Source: Spirochaetae bacterium HGW-Spirochaetae-9
Lineage (GTDB): Bacteria > Spirochaetota > Spirochaetia > Treponematales > Rectinemataceae
Assembly (NCBI GenBank): GCA_002839205.1
Contig: PGXP01000020.1
Location: forward strand, 1 to 17,631
Length of the DNA: 17,631 nucleotides
Direction of reading: 5' to 3'
Shown: positions 1 through 8,851 of the stretch, in pieces
How the letters are laid out: every line of letters starts with the position of its first letter
Numbering within the stretch: position 1 is the stretch's first letter
Position numbers and translations under genes: made by a program
The notes under the pieces: model-generated
Told to the model about the DNA's origin: nothing
The model's input: only the letters and a program-made list of their open reading frames with translations
The model's database searches: none

Positions 1-716
1 TCAGCCTCCAGGATAGGCACGGCTTCGGCGACAGTGACGGTCTTTTTCTTGCGCTTTCCGCCGAACATATTGCCGATGCTGCCAAGGGCTACACCCATGT
101 CTTCCATCTGCGTCCCTGCAAAAAGCTCCAGCGAAGGGCTTGCTGCCGCCACAGAAATTTCCATCTCGCGTCCGTCGAGCTTGCCTTCACGCAGCAGCTT
201 CCTGAATTTTTCCCTTGTCTCATTTGCCGGAAGTGGGATGATAAGCGTAGCCTGGGTCGAACCGACAGGTTCCACCGATGCGTTGAGCCCCGGCAGTAGG
301 AGATCGAGGACATGCTCCTCCGTTCTCCGCTTTGCCTCGGCCGCGACCTCCACCTGCATCTCTTCCTTCACCATCGCAAGGCCGGAAGCCATCAGATCGC
401 GGATCATCGATTCGACATCGCGGCCGACATAGCCCACCTCGGTGAACTTGGTCGCCTCGACCTTGATGAAGGGGGCGCCGCAGAGCTTGGCCAGGCGCTT
501 GGCTATCTCGGTTTTCCCCACGCCTGTGGGACCCATCATCAATATGTTCTTGGGCGCTATTTCTGCCCTCATATCCTCGGGCACCCGCTGGCGGCGCATC
601 CTGTTCCGCAGGGCTATGGCGACAGCCTTTTTGGCTTTGTTCTGGCCGATTATGTATTTGTCGAGCTCTTCGACGATGGCTTTGGGCGTGAGCGACTCGA
701 ACCCCCCTTGCGTCAT
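1..716 (-). CDS. hslU: HslU, ATPase subunit of the HslUV protease (partial, C-terminus beyond window)
   Basis: AAA+ unfoldase that caps the HslV peptidase and feeds it unfolded cytoplasmic proteins. About 238 N-terminal residues are present; the rest lies left of base 1. The protein starts [18 protein letters not shown], followed by the family hallmark [19 protein letters not shown] and a Walker A loop GPTGVGKT at residues 62-69. [10 protein letters not shown] follows, and then the charged intermediate (I) domain, which ends near GKRKKKT. The start is ATG at 716, preceded by a good ribosome-binding site (ggaggaa, about 4 bases away), and it overlaps the hslV stop in an ATGA, which implies translational coupling. 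Walker B, the sensors and the C-terminal tail that docks into HslV are not in the window. The identification is very secure. Confidence 0.97.
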   Translation of the reverse strand, partial: MTQGGFESLTPKAIVEELDKYIIGQNKAKKAVAIALRNRMRRQRVPEDMRAEIAPKNILMMGPTGVGKTEIAKRLAKLCGAPFIKVEATKFTEVGYVGRDVESMIRDLMASGLAMVKEEMQVEVAAEAKRRTEEHVLDLLLPGLNASVEPVGSTQATLIIPLPANETREKFRKLLREGKLDGREMEISVAAASPSLELFAGTQMEDMGVALGSIGNMFGGKRKKKTVTVAEAVPILEA

Positions 717-1330
717 ATTTCCTCCACCATGATCTTGTCGTTCGTGTAGATGCAGATGCCTGAAGCTATCTGGAGGCTTTTGCGCGCTATGTCGGCGGCA
801 CCGAGAAATTCCACGCCGGGCACGGCCGAACCGTCGCCTGGCAACGCCATACCAGCGAGCCTTGCCTCAAAGCTCTTGGCCGCTTCCAGGTAAGCCATCG
901 CGGCAGCATAGGCGTAGGGACCGCCCGAACCTATGGCCACGGCATCCTCAGCTGGATCCACGACATCACCCGTTCCCGAAAGGAGGAGCGATTTCTTCGC
1001 ATCGGCAACGAGAAGCATGGCTTCGAGCTTGCGGAGGATCCTGTCTGTCCTCCAGTCCTTGGCAAGTTCTACGGCGGCGCGCGTTAGATCACCGCCGAAT
1101 TCCTGGATCTTCACCTCGAAATGCTCGAGGAGGGCGAAGGCGTCGGCCGTCGCGCCGGCAAAACCGCAAAGCACCTTGCCGCCATAGATCGCCCTGACCT
1201 TGCGCGCGTTGCTCTTCATCACCGTAGTGCCCAGGGTGACCTGACCATCGCCGCCCATGGCGACATGGCCGCCTTTTCTCACGACGAGAATCGTCGTCGA
1301 ATGAAATTTCAAAGCATTATTGCCAGACAT
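713..1330 (-). CDS. hslV: HslV, peptidase subunit of the HslUV protease
   Basis: Proteasome-like threonine peptidase that forms the dodecameric core of HslUV. The conserved core is clear: [20 protein letters not shown] near residues 11-30, [18 protein letters not shown] near 87-104, AIGSGGPYA near 132-140 and ICIYTND near 192-198. By family knowledge the active-site residue is the first Thr of the TT pair, here Thr12, so an 11-residue propeptide ([11 protein letters not shown]) would be removed. The protein is 205 aa against about 175 in E. coli. Part of the excess is the propeptide, and the rest is an insertion of about 23 residues (roughly 152-176, rich in Gly, Pro and Ala) before the last helix. 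The ATG at 1330 directly follows the xerC stop, with gaaggagcg as ribosome-binding site; the 3' end overlaps hslU. Confidence 0.97.
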   Translation of the reverse strand: MSGNNALKFHSTTILVVRKGGHVAMGGDGQVTLGTTVMKSNARKVRAIYGGKVLCGFAGATADAFALLEHFEVKIQEFGGDLTRAAVELAKDWRTDRILRKLEAMLLVADAKKSLLLSGTGDVVDPAEDAVAIGSGGPYAYAAAMAYLEAAKSFEARLAGMALPGDGSAVPGVEFLGAADIARKSLQIASGICIYTNDKIMVEEI

Positions 1331-2227
1331 CTAGCGCTCCTTCGTCCCGTGCGGATGCGCAAGTTCATAGACCTTGCGCAGGTGTTCCATATCGACGTGG
1401 GTATAGACCTGCGTTGTCGATATGCTTGAATGGCCCAACATCTCCTGCACGACCCTGATGTCGGCGCCGGCGGCCACCAACCCCGTGGCGAAACTGTGCC
1501 TGAAGGAATGGGGCGATATTGCCTTGCGCATATTGGAGGCTGTACGCCTTTTCTCGACGATCTTTTCCATTCCGCGAACCGTGAGGGGACTGCCCTTCGT
1601 ATTGATGAAGGCGCGGCCGTGATCCCTGGCCTTGAGCCTGGAAAGCCGCATGGAGCGCAACACGAGGTAGTTGGCCAGAGCGGTCGAGGCCATCTTGCCG
1701 AGGAAAACCACCCTTTCCTTGGAACCTTTGCCGAGAACGCGGATAAGCCCTCGCGGGAAATCAATTCTGTCCAGGGTTATGCCGGCGATTTCGGATGCCC
1801 GACAGCCTGTACTGTAGAGAACTTCAAAGAGAGCCCTGTCCCGAGCGTCCATGAACCCCGTGCCGTCTATGGATTCGATCAGCTGGGCCATTTCGTCCTC
1901 GAACATGAACTTGGGCAGGGGTCGCGTCATCGTCAGATTTTCCACTTCCCTGCCTGGGTCGGACTTGAGTCCGCCGAAGCGCATCCTGTAGCGGTAGTAG
2001 CCTCGAATCGTCGACAAGGCGCGGTTGACGCTTGAAGAAGCCTTGCCTTCCATGACGAGGCTTCCTGCGAAGGATCGGATTTCATGAGCCTGGACAGCGT
2101 CAATATCGTTGTCTGCAAGGAATGCTTCGTACCGCTCCAGGTCATCCGCATAGACGCGAAGTGTCCGCGAGGAAAGACCGCGCACGGATTCGAGATAGGA
2201 AAGGTACTCTTCAATTCGCTTGTCCAT
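1331..2227 (-). CDS. xerC: Tyrosine recombinase, XerC-type
   Basis: Site-specific tyrosine recombinase of 298 aa. In this family a XerC/XerD pair resolves chromosome dimers at dif before division. An N-terminal SAM-like core-binding domain covers residues 1-90 (MDKRIEEYLSYLESVRGLSS at the start). The catalytic domain follows with all expected residues visible: Arg143 in GCRASEI, Lys in GKGSKER (167-172), His240 and Arg243 in HSFRH, His266 in LGHSSIS, and the nucleophile Tyr275 in TTQVYTHV. The ATG at 2227 lies 3 bases after the topA stop with ggagga upstream. A second complete paralogue sits at 5511-6389; which is functionally XerC and which XerD cannot be told for certain from sequence alone. 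This copy ends in HPHGTKER and lies directly upstream of hslV. Confidence 0.9.
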   Translation of the reverse strand: MDKRIEEYLSYLESVRGLSSRTLRVYADDLERYEAFLADNDIDAVQAHEIRSFAGSLVMEGKASSSVNRALSTIRGYYRYRMRFGGLKSDPGREVENLTMTRPLPKFMFEDEMAQLIESIDGTGFMDARDRALFEVLYSTGCRASEIAGITLDRIDFPRGLIRVLGKGSKERVVFLGKMASTALANYLVLRSMRLSRLKARDHGRAFINTKGSPLTVRGMEKIVEKRRTASNMRKAISPHSFRHSFATGLVAAGADIRVVQEMLGHSSISTTQVYTHVDMEHLRKVYELAHPHGTKER

Positions 2228-2230
2228 CGC

Positions 2231-4429
2231 TCATTCCTCCGGTTGCTCGTCGTCCTTGGTATGGAGATAGTCGCACGAGGGATTTATGCAAGCCTTGTGG
2301 ACGCCGGAAGCCTTGTCGCTTTTCTCCACCAGAAACCAGCCGCATTTGGGACAGAGTTTTTCGGTGGGCTTGTCGTAAGACATAAAATCACAGATGGGGT
2401 AACGCGTGCATCCGTAGAAGGATTTCCGCTTGCCCTTGAGGTTCTTCCGCTCGACGACGTCGCCGCCGCACTTGGGACAGACGGCGAGGGGGACGGATTT
2501 TGTGTTCCTGCAGGCAGGGAAGCCGGAACAGGCGAGGAAGTAGCCGAACCTCCCCAGCTTCTTTACCATGGGTTTGCCGCAGAGTTCGCAGACTTTGTCG
2601 GTCACCTCGTCCAGCTGCCCCTTCTTGCTCGAAAGCGTGGCCATCACCTCGTCGAGGCGGGCCTTGAAGGGGAAGTAGAAGTCCTTCATGGCGGCGACCC
2701 AGTCGACTTTTTCGTCTTCCACGCTGTCGAGCAGCTTTTCCATGCCGGCGGTGAATCCCGTCCCAATCACGTCGGGAAAATATTCGGTGAGGATTTCAGT
2801 TATCATTTTTCCGAGGAGGGTGGGCGCCAGCTGCTTCGCCTGGCGGGAAACGTAGTAGCGCTCGAGGAGGGTGCTGATCGTCGGGGCGTAGGTGGAAGGC
2901 CTTCCAATGCCCAGCTCTTCGAGGGCCTTGATGATTGAGGCGTCGTTGTAGCGTGAGGGTCCCTGGGTAAAATGCTGGGAAGGGTGGATCTTCTCGACGG
3001 CGAGTACCTGTCCGGATTCGAGGGCCAGGCTGTGGCTTGCCTTCTCTTCCTTCGTGGCAGCCAGCTTGATCACCTTGTAGAAGCCTTCCTCGATGTAAGA
3101 CGAAGCCGAAACCCTGAAAAGGCCTTCGCCGATGCCGATATCGGCGGTGATGGTGTTCATGATCGCCGATATCATCTGCGAGGCGACAAAACGCTCCCAG
3201 ATGAGGGCGTAGAGCCTCTGCTCGTCGCGCTGCAGGTACTTTGACACCGCATCGGGGCTCAGTTCGACGCTGGTGGGCCTTATAGCCTCATGCGCATCCT
3301 GCGACTGCTTGCCCGAGGCGTAGTGCTGGGCCTGGGCCGGAAGCTGGGCCGGGAAGAATTCTCCTATCCAGCGCCGCGCCTCGGCGAGGGCAGAATCGGA
3401 AATACGGGTGGAATCCGTTCGCATGTAGGAGATGAGACCAGTGCGCTGCGAACCCATGCTTATGCCTTCGTAGAGCTTCTGGGCTATCTGCATCGTCTTC
3501 TTGCTTGTAAAGCCGAGGCGGTTCGCTGCCGTCTGCTGTAATGTGGATGTGGTGAAAGGAGCCTTGGGCTTGACGACTTTTTCGGCGCTCCGGATTTCCC
3601 GCACCACAGCCGGCTTGCCTTCGAGGGCCTGCACGATTGCCTTGGCCGCGGCTTCGCTGCCAATCTGCGGCTTTTCGCCCCTGAAGAGGGCAAGATCGGC
3701 CTTTATTGTCGCTTTATGCGACTTCAGGGCTGCCTCTACCGTCCAATACTCTTCGGGGATGAAGGATTCGACTTCCTTTTCCCTGTCACAGATGAGTTTT
3801 AATGTTGCCGACTGCACCCGGCCTGCGGAAAGGCCATTTTTTACCTTTTTCCAGAGAAGGGGTGAGAGGTTGTAACCGACGAGTCTATCGAGGACGCGTC
3901 GGGCTTTCTGGGCATCGACCTTGGATGCGTCGATCTGCCTCGGGCTTTCAACGGCCTCCCTGATGGCGTGCTGCGTGATCTCGTTGAAGGTGATGCGCGT
4001 GATGTGCAGCCCAGGTTCCTTTTCGCCTATGTATTTGCCGATCTGGTAGGCTATCGCCTCACCTTCGCGGTCGGGGTCCGACGCGAGCATGACGGCATCG
4101 GATTTGGAGGCTTCCTTGACCAGTTCCTTGAGAACGGCAGCCCTACCCCGTATTGTCAGATATTCGGGTTCAAAGGCATTGTCCACATCGACGCCGATGC
4201 GCGATTTGGGAAGGTCGATGAGGTGCCCCATTGAGGCGAGAACTTTGTATTTCGAGCCGAGGTACTTTTCGATGGTCTTGGCTTTGGCGGGGGATTCTAC
4301 AATGACGAGGGTCTTGCTCCTGATGGCTTTCTTGGCCGTTCCTTTCTTTTTCGCCGCCGTTTTTTTTACCGCCGGCTTTTTCGTCGCGGCGGGTTCAGTT
4401 GATTTCATATCGTCCTTTGCTTTTGCCAT
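2231..4429 (-). CDS. topA: DNA topoisomerase I (type IA)
   Basis: Relaxes negative supercoils by single-strand passage. The 732 aa begin with a Lys/Ala-rich tail (residues 1-38, with TKKPAVKK and KKKGTAKK). The Toprim domain follows, with LVIVESPAKAKTIEKYLGSK at 41-60 and the metal-binding DPDREGEA at 118-125. NGLSAGRVQSATL (198-210) belongs to the core, and the catalytic tyrosine is Tyr335 in GLISYMRTDSTRIS. The C-terminus carries three C4-type zinc ribbons, starting at CELCGKPM, CPKCGGDV and CPKCGWFL. The last is a variant ending in CINPSCDYLH. The ATG at 4429 is 6 bases past the dprA stop and its ribosome-binding site (aggag) lies in the end of dprA. The length and domain order are normal for a bacterial TopA. 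Confidence 0.98.
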   Translation of the reverse strand: MAKAKDDMKSTEPAATKKPAVKKTAAKKKGTAKKAIRSKTLVIVESPAKAKTIEKYLGSKYKVLASMGHLIDLPKSRIGVDVDNAFEPEYLTIRGRAAVLKELVKEASKSDAVMLASDPDREGEAIAYQIGKYIGEKEPGLHITRITFNEITQHAIREAVESPRQIDASKVDAQKARRVLDRLVGYNLSPLLWKKVKNGLSAGRVQSATLKLICDREKEVESFIPEEYWTVEAALKSHKATIKADLALFRGEKPQIGSEAAAKAIVQALEGKPAVVREIRSAEKVVKPKAPFTTSTLQQTAANRLGFTSKKTMQIAQKLYEGISMGSQRTGLISYMRTDSTRISDSALAEARRWIGEFFPAQLPAQAQHYASGKQSQDAHEAIRPTSVELSPDAVSKYLQRDEQRLYALIWERFVASQMISAIMNTITADIGIGEGLFRVSASSYIEEGFYKVIKLAATKEEKASHSLALESGQVLAVEKIHPSQHFTQGPSRYNDASIIKALEELGIGRPSTYAPTISTLLERYYVSRQAKQLAPTLLGKMITEILTEYFPDVIGTGFTAGMEKLLDSVEDEKVDWVAAMKDFYFPFKARLDEVMATLSSKKGQLDEVTDKVCELCGKPMVKKLGRFGYFLACSGFPACRNTKSVPLAVCPKCGGDVVERKNLKGKRKSFYGCTRYPICDFMSYDKPTEKLCPKCGWFLVEKSDKASGVHKACINPSCDYLHTKDDEQPEE

Positions 4430-4435
4430 ATTCTT

Positions 4436-5449
4436 TCATTCTCCTAGAAGCTCTAACTGCCGATTTGCCACTGTTGTCCGACTGCGCGCCGACCATTCGC
4501 AGAAAATATCCTCGGCGTCATTCACGACGACGGCGCCCTGAGCGGCCAGAGCCCTTCCTCCGGCATTCCTGGAACTGCCACGACATGCACCATGGATAAA
4601 GACGTCCCGACCCTCGCTGAGTGCGTGGTCGGCCGTGATCAGGGCGCCCGAACCCTCGGGAGCCTCAACGACGACGCAGGAACGAGCCATGCCCGCTATG
4701 ATCCTGTTCCGCTCGGGAAACCTGTAGCGCTGTATTTGCGTGCAGGGCGGATATTCCGTGACAAGCCCTCCGCCCGCATCGAGGATGTCAGCCGCCAGGC
4801 TTTTATTCGAAGCCGGGTAGACTGTCTCGATGCCGCCGGGCAGGACGGCGAGCGTTTTGCTCTTGCCCCGCAATGCACCGCGATGGGCCGCCGAATCTAT
4901 TCCCCTTGCCAGACCCGATACGACGCAAACACCCTTTGCAGCCAGGTCGGCAGCCAGGGCGAAGGCTGCGTGCAATCCCCTGCCGGAAGGTACTCTCGTT
5001 CCGACAATAGCCACCGCTGGATTCTCGGGATCAGGAAGCCTTCCGCGAAGGTAGAGCCCGAAAGGAGGCCGGTACACTTCCCTCAACTGGGGAGGATAGG
5101 CCGAATCGGTGATCGGCACGAAAATGATGCCCCGCGCCTTGAAAAACTCGGCATCTCCAAGTGCTTTCTCCCAATACGAAGCCGGCTTCCAGCATTCAGG
5201 CTTCATGGCCCGCAGTATGAGGGCCTGGATATCGCCGGCAGCCATCGCGAAAAGACCTTCCATCGAACCAGCCTCGGCCGCCACGAGAAGTTTTTCGTGG
5301 CTTCGAAGGAAATCCATGCGCGCGAGGGTGAGGGCCAGAATCGGATCGGTGAGATCGGCACCGATGAGGCTGCCCGCCTCAGCATCAAAACTTGTTCGGA
5401 ACAAGGAGAGCCGGCGCGGATATCCGAGATTTTCTCTTTTCATCCTCAT
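4436..5449 (-). CDS. dprA: DprA/Smf, DNA-processing protein
   Basis: Rossmann-fold protein that in competent bacteria binds incoming single-stranded DNA and loads RecA; its job in a spirochaete is not established by this sequence. The core motifs are AIVGTR (about 147-152), SGLARGID (178-185), GGIETVYPASN (205-215), then RYRFPERNRIIAGMA and EGSGALITADHALSEG, all typical of the Smf domain. The stretch after VFIHGACRGSSRNAGG is more divergent than usual, and no C-terminal winged-helix domain is present, since the protein ends at LELLGE. I chose the ATG at 5449 (337 aa) because of the strong aaggagagggagg just upstream. ATG at 5443 is nearly as good, and ATG at 5485, giving 12 more residues, has a weaker site. 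It lies between xerD and topA in the same transcript. Confidence 0.9.
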   Translation of the reverse strand: MRMKRENLGYPRRLSLFRTSFDAEAGSLIGADLTDPILALTLARMDFLRSHEKLLVAAEAGSMEGLFAMAAGDIQALILRAMKPECWKPASYWEKALGDAEFFKARGIIFVPITDSAYPPQLREVYRPPFGLYLRGRLPDPENPAVAIVGTRVPSGRGLHAAFALAADLAAKGVCVVSGLARGIDSAAHRGALRGKSKTLAVLPGGIETVYPASNKSLAADILDAGGGLVTEYPPCTQIQRYRFPERNRIIAGMARSCVVVEAPEGSGALITADHALSEGRDVFIHGACRGSSRNAGGRALAAQGAVVVNDAEDIFCEWSARSRTTVANRQLELLGE

Positions 5450-5510
5450 CCTCCCTCTCCTTGAACGCCGCCCGAACCTGTCCATGCTTCCGCCTTTTTT
5501 GCTTTTTCCG

Positions 5511-6389
5511 TCAATTGCGCGGAAAATATTCCCTGTGATAGCCCTGGAGAGCTTCTTCCTCTATGTGTGTATAAATCTGCGTCGTCGAGATGTCTGAATG
5601 CCCAAGGAGTTCCTGGACAGTCCGCAGGTCGGCGCCGCCTGCGAGCAGATGCGTCGCGAAGCTGTGTCTGAAGGTGTGAACCTTTGCGGAAACGCCCGAC
5701 ACATTTCTGATCCCCGAAAATCTCATCCAGATCCCTTTTCGCGAAATGCCCTTGCCCGACTGGTTGAGGAAAACCAGATTCGATTTCCTGTTTTTGGCAA
5801 AGTGGGGCCGTGCATCGCTGATGTATTTTTCGAGCCAGTCGCGAGCCTCATCGCCAAAAGGAACGATTCTCTCTTTCTTGCGCTTTCCGATCACTCTGAT
5901 CAGTCTTTCCTTGAGATAGAGCCTGTCGAAGGTAAGCCCCGCCGCTTCCGATATCCTGAGCCCGCAGGAATAGATGAGCTCAAAGAGCGCCCTGTCCCTC
6001 AGCCCGCTCGATGTCGTGAGGTCAATGCTGTCCAAAAACCTGTCCACTTCCTCCGGCTGAAGGACGTCCGGCAGCGTCCTCTCCTGCCGAGGTGTCCTTA
6101 TGAGGAGGGAAGGATCGTCGCCGCGCAGGCCCTCGAGCTTCATGAACTTGTAGAGGGAATGGATGGAAGCCACGAGCCTCGCCATGGTCGTTCTTGAAAG
6201 CCCTTTCTCGTGCCTCCACACAAGAAAAGAGAGGAGGTCCTCGCCTGTGGCCGTCAAAGGGTCCTTCCCCTGCCCCGCAAGAAATGCCTCCAGGAAATTG
6301 AGCTCACGGAGGTATGCCTCGGCGGTGAGGGCCGAGCGCTTGCGGACAAGAAGGAGAAAGGCCCTGAAACGGCTGCCGAGTTCGGTCAC
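5511..6389 (-). CDS. xerD: Tyrosine recombinase, XerD-type
   Basis: Second complete Xer recombinase (292 aa) in this operon. The N-terminal core-binding domain ([20 protein letters not shown]) is followed by a catalytic domain with Arg145 in [11 protein letters not shown], Lys in [10 protein letters not shown] (168-177), His238 and Arg241 in HTFRH, His264 in [10 protein letters not shown] and the nucleophile Tyr273 in [28 protein letters not shown] is very close to canonical XerC/XerD proteins. The start is GTG at 6389, inside a GTGA overlap with the ftsZ stop, which implies translational coupling to the division gene. Assignment as XerD rather than XerC is by overall resemblance only; a generic call of Xer family recombinase is certain. 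Confidence 0.9.
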   Translation of the reverse strand: MTELGSRFRAFLLLVRKRSALTAEAYLRELNFLEAFLAGQGKDPLTATGEDLLSFLVWRHEKGLSRTTMARLVASIHSLYKFMKLEGLRGDDPSLLIRTPRQERTLPDVLQPEEVDRFLDSIDLTTSSGLRDRALFELIYSCGLRISEAAGLTFDRLYLKERLIRVIGKRKKERIVPFGDEARDWLEKYISDARPHFAKNRKSNLVFLNQSGKGISRKGIWMRFSGIRNVSGVSAKVHTFRHSFATHLLAGGADLRTVQELLGHSDISTTQIYTHIEEEALQGYHREYFPRN

Positions 6390-7588
6390 GCCTTCACTCC
6401 CATCTTTTCGATGCCGAATTTTTTCTCACGCAGGATGGTGGGAATGTCCAGCTCATCGCCGTCAGCCGCGTTGTCGAAGCTGAAGCTCTTGCCCGAAGGC
6501 TGGGGCGCTTGGGTCATGTGTTCGTAATCTTCGGGCGAAACATAATCGCTCAAAGGCCTGCGAATCTCCGTCCTGGTCCTCTGTGTGGTTTTTTCTGCTG
6601 TCGACGAACCCACATCCTGCCTGTGCAGACCGAAGCCCGTCGCTATGACCGTCACCCTCACCTCGTCTTCAATTTTCGGATCGGTGACAAACCCGGCAAT
6701 GATATGGGCCTCATCGGCCGCTTTCTCCGTGATGAAGTCCACGATTTCCTGATATTCGACGAGGGAAAAATCTTCGCCGCCCGTCACGTTGACGAGGACG
6801 TTACGCGCGCCTTCGATCCGGGCATCCTCGAGAAGGGGATTGTTCACAGCCTTGGCGGCCGCGTCCACAGCCCTGTTCTCGCCCGATCCGACACCTATGC
6901 CCATGATGGCATCGCCCTGCCCCTGCATGACAGTGCGCACGTCGGCGAAGTCGATGTTGATGTCGCCGGCGAGGGTTATCAGATCCGAGATGCCCTGCAC
7001 GCCCTGCCGCAGGACGTCGTCTGCCAGAAGAAAGGCCTGCTTGATGGGCGTGCGTTTGTCCACAACCTTAAGGAGGTTCTGGTTGGGGATGACGATGACG
7101 GTGTCGACAGCCTGCCTGAGCTTGTCGAGGCCCTCTTCGGCGATGCGCCCAACTACCTTGCCCTCGAAATTGAAGGGCTTCGTCACGACGGCAACGGTGA
7201 GCGCACCGAGATCGCGGGCAGTCTGTGCGATGATGGGTGCCGACCCCGTGCCCGTACCGCCGCCCAGACCCGTGGTGACGAAGACCATGTCGGCACCGCG
7301 CAGCGACTGTTCAATTATTTCGCGGTCTTCCATGGCGGCCTTTTCGCCTACTTCGGGTTTTCCGCCGGCGCCCAGGCCCTTCGTGAGCTTGGTGCCGATG
7401 CCGAGCTTGATCTCGGCCTTGGAGCGGCCCAGGTCCTGGAGGTCGGTATTCACCGAGATGAACTGCACATTGGCCAGTCCGCCGGCTATCATCCTGTTCA
7501 CCGCATTCGAACCGCCGCCGCCTGCGCCGATTACCTTGATCACGGTCGGGTTGACCGAGCTTTCATCATCGATGATTTCAATTGCCAT
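6386..7588 (-). CDS. ftsZ: FtsZ, tubulin-like cell division GTPase
   Basis: Polymerises into the Z-ring that sets the division site. The 400-aa protein shows the G-box region [15 protein letters not shown] (about 19-33), the tubulin signature [10 protein letters not shown] (107-116), and the T7 synergy loop [11 protein letters not shown], whose acidic residue completes the GTPase site of the neighbouring subunit. After the GTPase core (to about ATGFGLHRQ) comes a linker of roughly 50 residues and the conserved C-terminal peptide [13 protein letters not shown], the docking site for FtsA and other anchors. About 9 residues ([10 protein letters not shown]) follow this peptide. The ATG at 7588 has the ribosome-binding site ggagg, and the ftsA stop lies 15 bases upstream. 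It is co-transcribed with ftsA. Confidence 0.99.
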   Translation of the reverse strand: MAIEIIDDESSVNPTVIKVIGAGGGGSNAVNRMIAGGLANVQFISVNTDLQDLGRSKAEIKLGIGTKLTKGLGAGGKPEVGEKAAMEDREIIEQSLRGADMVFVTTGLGGGTGTGSAPIIAQTARDLGALTVAVVTKPFNFEGKVVGRIAEEGLDKLRQAVDTVIVIPNQNLLKVVDKRTPIKQAFLLADDVLRQGVQGISDLITLAGDINIDFADVRTVMQGQGDAIMGIGVGSGENRAVDAAAKAVNNPLLEDARIEGARNVLVNVTGGEDFSLVEYQEIVDFITEKAADEAHIIAGFVTDPKIEDEVRVTVIATGFGLHRQDVGSSTAEKTTQRTRTEIRRPLSDYVSPEDYEHMTQAPQPSGKSFSFDNAADGDELDIPTILREKKFGIEKMGVKA

Positions 7589-7603
7589 TTTTTCCTCCCT
7601 ATT

Positions 7604-8851
7604 TCAGATAAACTTGTCTTTGAGCCATGTCACAATTTTTCCCAGGCTTGAGGCCCTGGACTTATCCTTGCGAGCCGATGCCTGTCCCCGCGAGGGATCC
7701 AGCGCCAGCTGGGCGTCGGCTTCAAGAAGCACGAGACCCACGGCCGTCGCGAACATCGGATTTCGATACTCGCTTCCCAGACCACCGATCACTGGCGGTG
7801 TGCCGAGATGGGCCGGCACGCCGAACACCGATTCCGCAAGCTCCCTCGCCCCAGCCATCAGGGATGCTCCCCCGGTGAGGACGATGCCCGCCTTTATATC
7901 CTTGAGGTAGCCGGCTTTGTCGAGCTTTTCCTTGGCCATGAGGAATATTTCCTCCATGCGGGGCTGGACAATGGCGCAGAGCTTCCTGCGCGGTATTTCC
8001 GTAGGTTCCCGTCCGCCGATCCCCGGCACGACGATGAGCTCGTCAGCGTCGATGGATTCGAGCCAGCAGGAAGCAGCTTCCCGCTTCAGCCGCTCCGCCG
8101 AATCCATCAGGACGCTGAGCATGATGGAAATATCGTTCGTGACCTGCATGCCCCCGGCTGGGACGGCCGAGGTATACCAGGGCTCCCCGTCACGGAAAAC
8201 CATGAGATCGGTGGTGCCCCCGCCTATATCCATGAGGAGGCAGCCCAGGTCGCGCTCGTCGCTGGAGAGCACTGACCGCGCCGCCGCGAGGCTGCCGAGG
8301 ATGAATCTGTCAGGCTTGTATCCTGCCCGATTTACGCACTTGGCCATGTTCTGCGTCGTTGTCACCGAGCTCGTGATGATGTGCACCTCTGATTCCAGGC
8401 GCACTCCCATCATATGGAGGGGATCGCGGATGCCTCGCTGGGCGTCAACCGAATAGGTTTGAGGGATGACATGGAGAATTTCCCTGTCCATGGCGATGGA
8501 GACAGCCTTGGCGGCTTCGTGCACGCGTCCTATATCGTCGGCGGTGATCTCCCTGCCCTTGCCTGCCACGGCCACCACGCCTTTCGAGTTGAGGCTTTCG
8601 ACGTTGGCACCCGAAATGCCGAGGACACAGGAATGAATCTCCCTGCCCGACATCAATTCAGCCGATTCGATGGCCGAACTCACCGAGGAGAGGGTCGCCT
8701 CGATATTGAGAACGACGCCCCGCCGCAAGCCCGTCGACGGGGCTACGCCCACGCCGATGATCTCGAGTTGATCCTCTTCGTTGAAATCCCCAACCACAGC
8801 CCGTGTCGACGTTGTGCCGATATCCAGGCCGACAATGAAGGTGTCAGTCAG
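7604..8851 (-). CDS. ftsA: FtsA, actin-like membrane anchor of the Z-ring
   Basis: Links FtsZ to the membrane and recruits later division proteins. With the start proposed here it has 415 aa, a normal family length. Visible features are FIVGLDIGTTSTRAVV (5-20, phosphate 1), the SHS2-like 1C subdomain that follows, MDIGGGTTDLMVF (207-219, phosphate 2), GIVLTGGASLMAGA near the end (adenosine motif) and a C-terminal amphipathic membrane-targeting helix, GKIVTWLKDKFI. No ATG or GTG lies near the conserved first strand. The open frame continues upstream into ftsQ without homology, so the best start is CTG at 8851, placed 6 bases after aaaggagg and overlapping the ftsQ stop. The gene order ftsQ-ftsA-ftsZ is classical. 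Confidence 0.96.
   Translation of the reverse strand: MTDTFIVGLDIGTTSTRAVVGDFNEEDQLEIIGVGVAPSTGLRRGVVLNIEATLSSVSSAIESAELMSGREIHSCVLGISGANVESLNSKGVVAVAGKGREITADDIGRVHEAAKAVSIAMDREILHVIPQTYSVDAQRGIRDPLHMMGVRLESEVHIITSSVTTTQNMAKCVNRAGYKPDRFILGSLAAARSVLSSDERDLGCLLMDIGGGTTDLMVFRDGEPWYTSAVPAGGMQVTNDISIMLSVLMDSAERLKREAASCWLESIDADELIVVPGIGGREPTEIPRRKLCAIVQPRMEEIFLMAKEKLDKAGYLKDIKAGIVLTGGASLMAGARELAESVFGVPAHLGTPPVIGGLGSEYRNPMFATAVGLVLLEADAQLALDPSRGQASARKDKSRASSLGKIVTWLKDKFI

Noticed and set aside
5450..5510. Internal promoter between xerD and dprA (TTGACG is present)
   Set aside because: No acceptable -10 element lies 16-18 bases downstream; the A-rich stretch is followed by the dprA ribosome-binding region.
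6509..7651. Long plus-strand open frame (380 codons) opposite ftsZ, with similar long frames opposite dprA, topA, ftsA and xerC
   Set aside because: They lie antisense to unmistakable conserved genes, have no recognisable motifs and arise from the GC-rich codon pattern of the coding strand.
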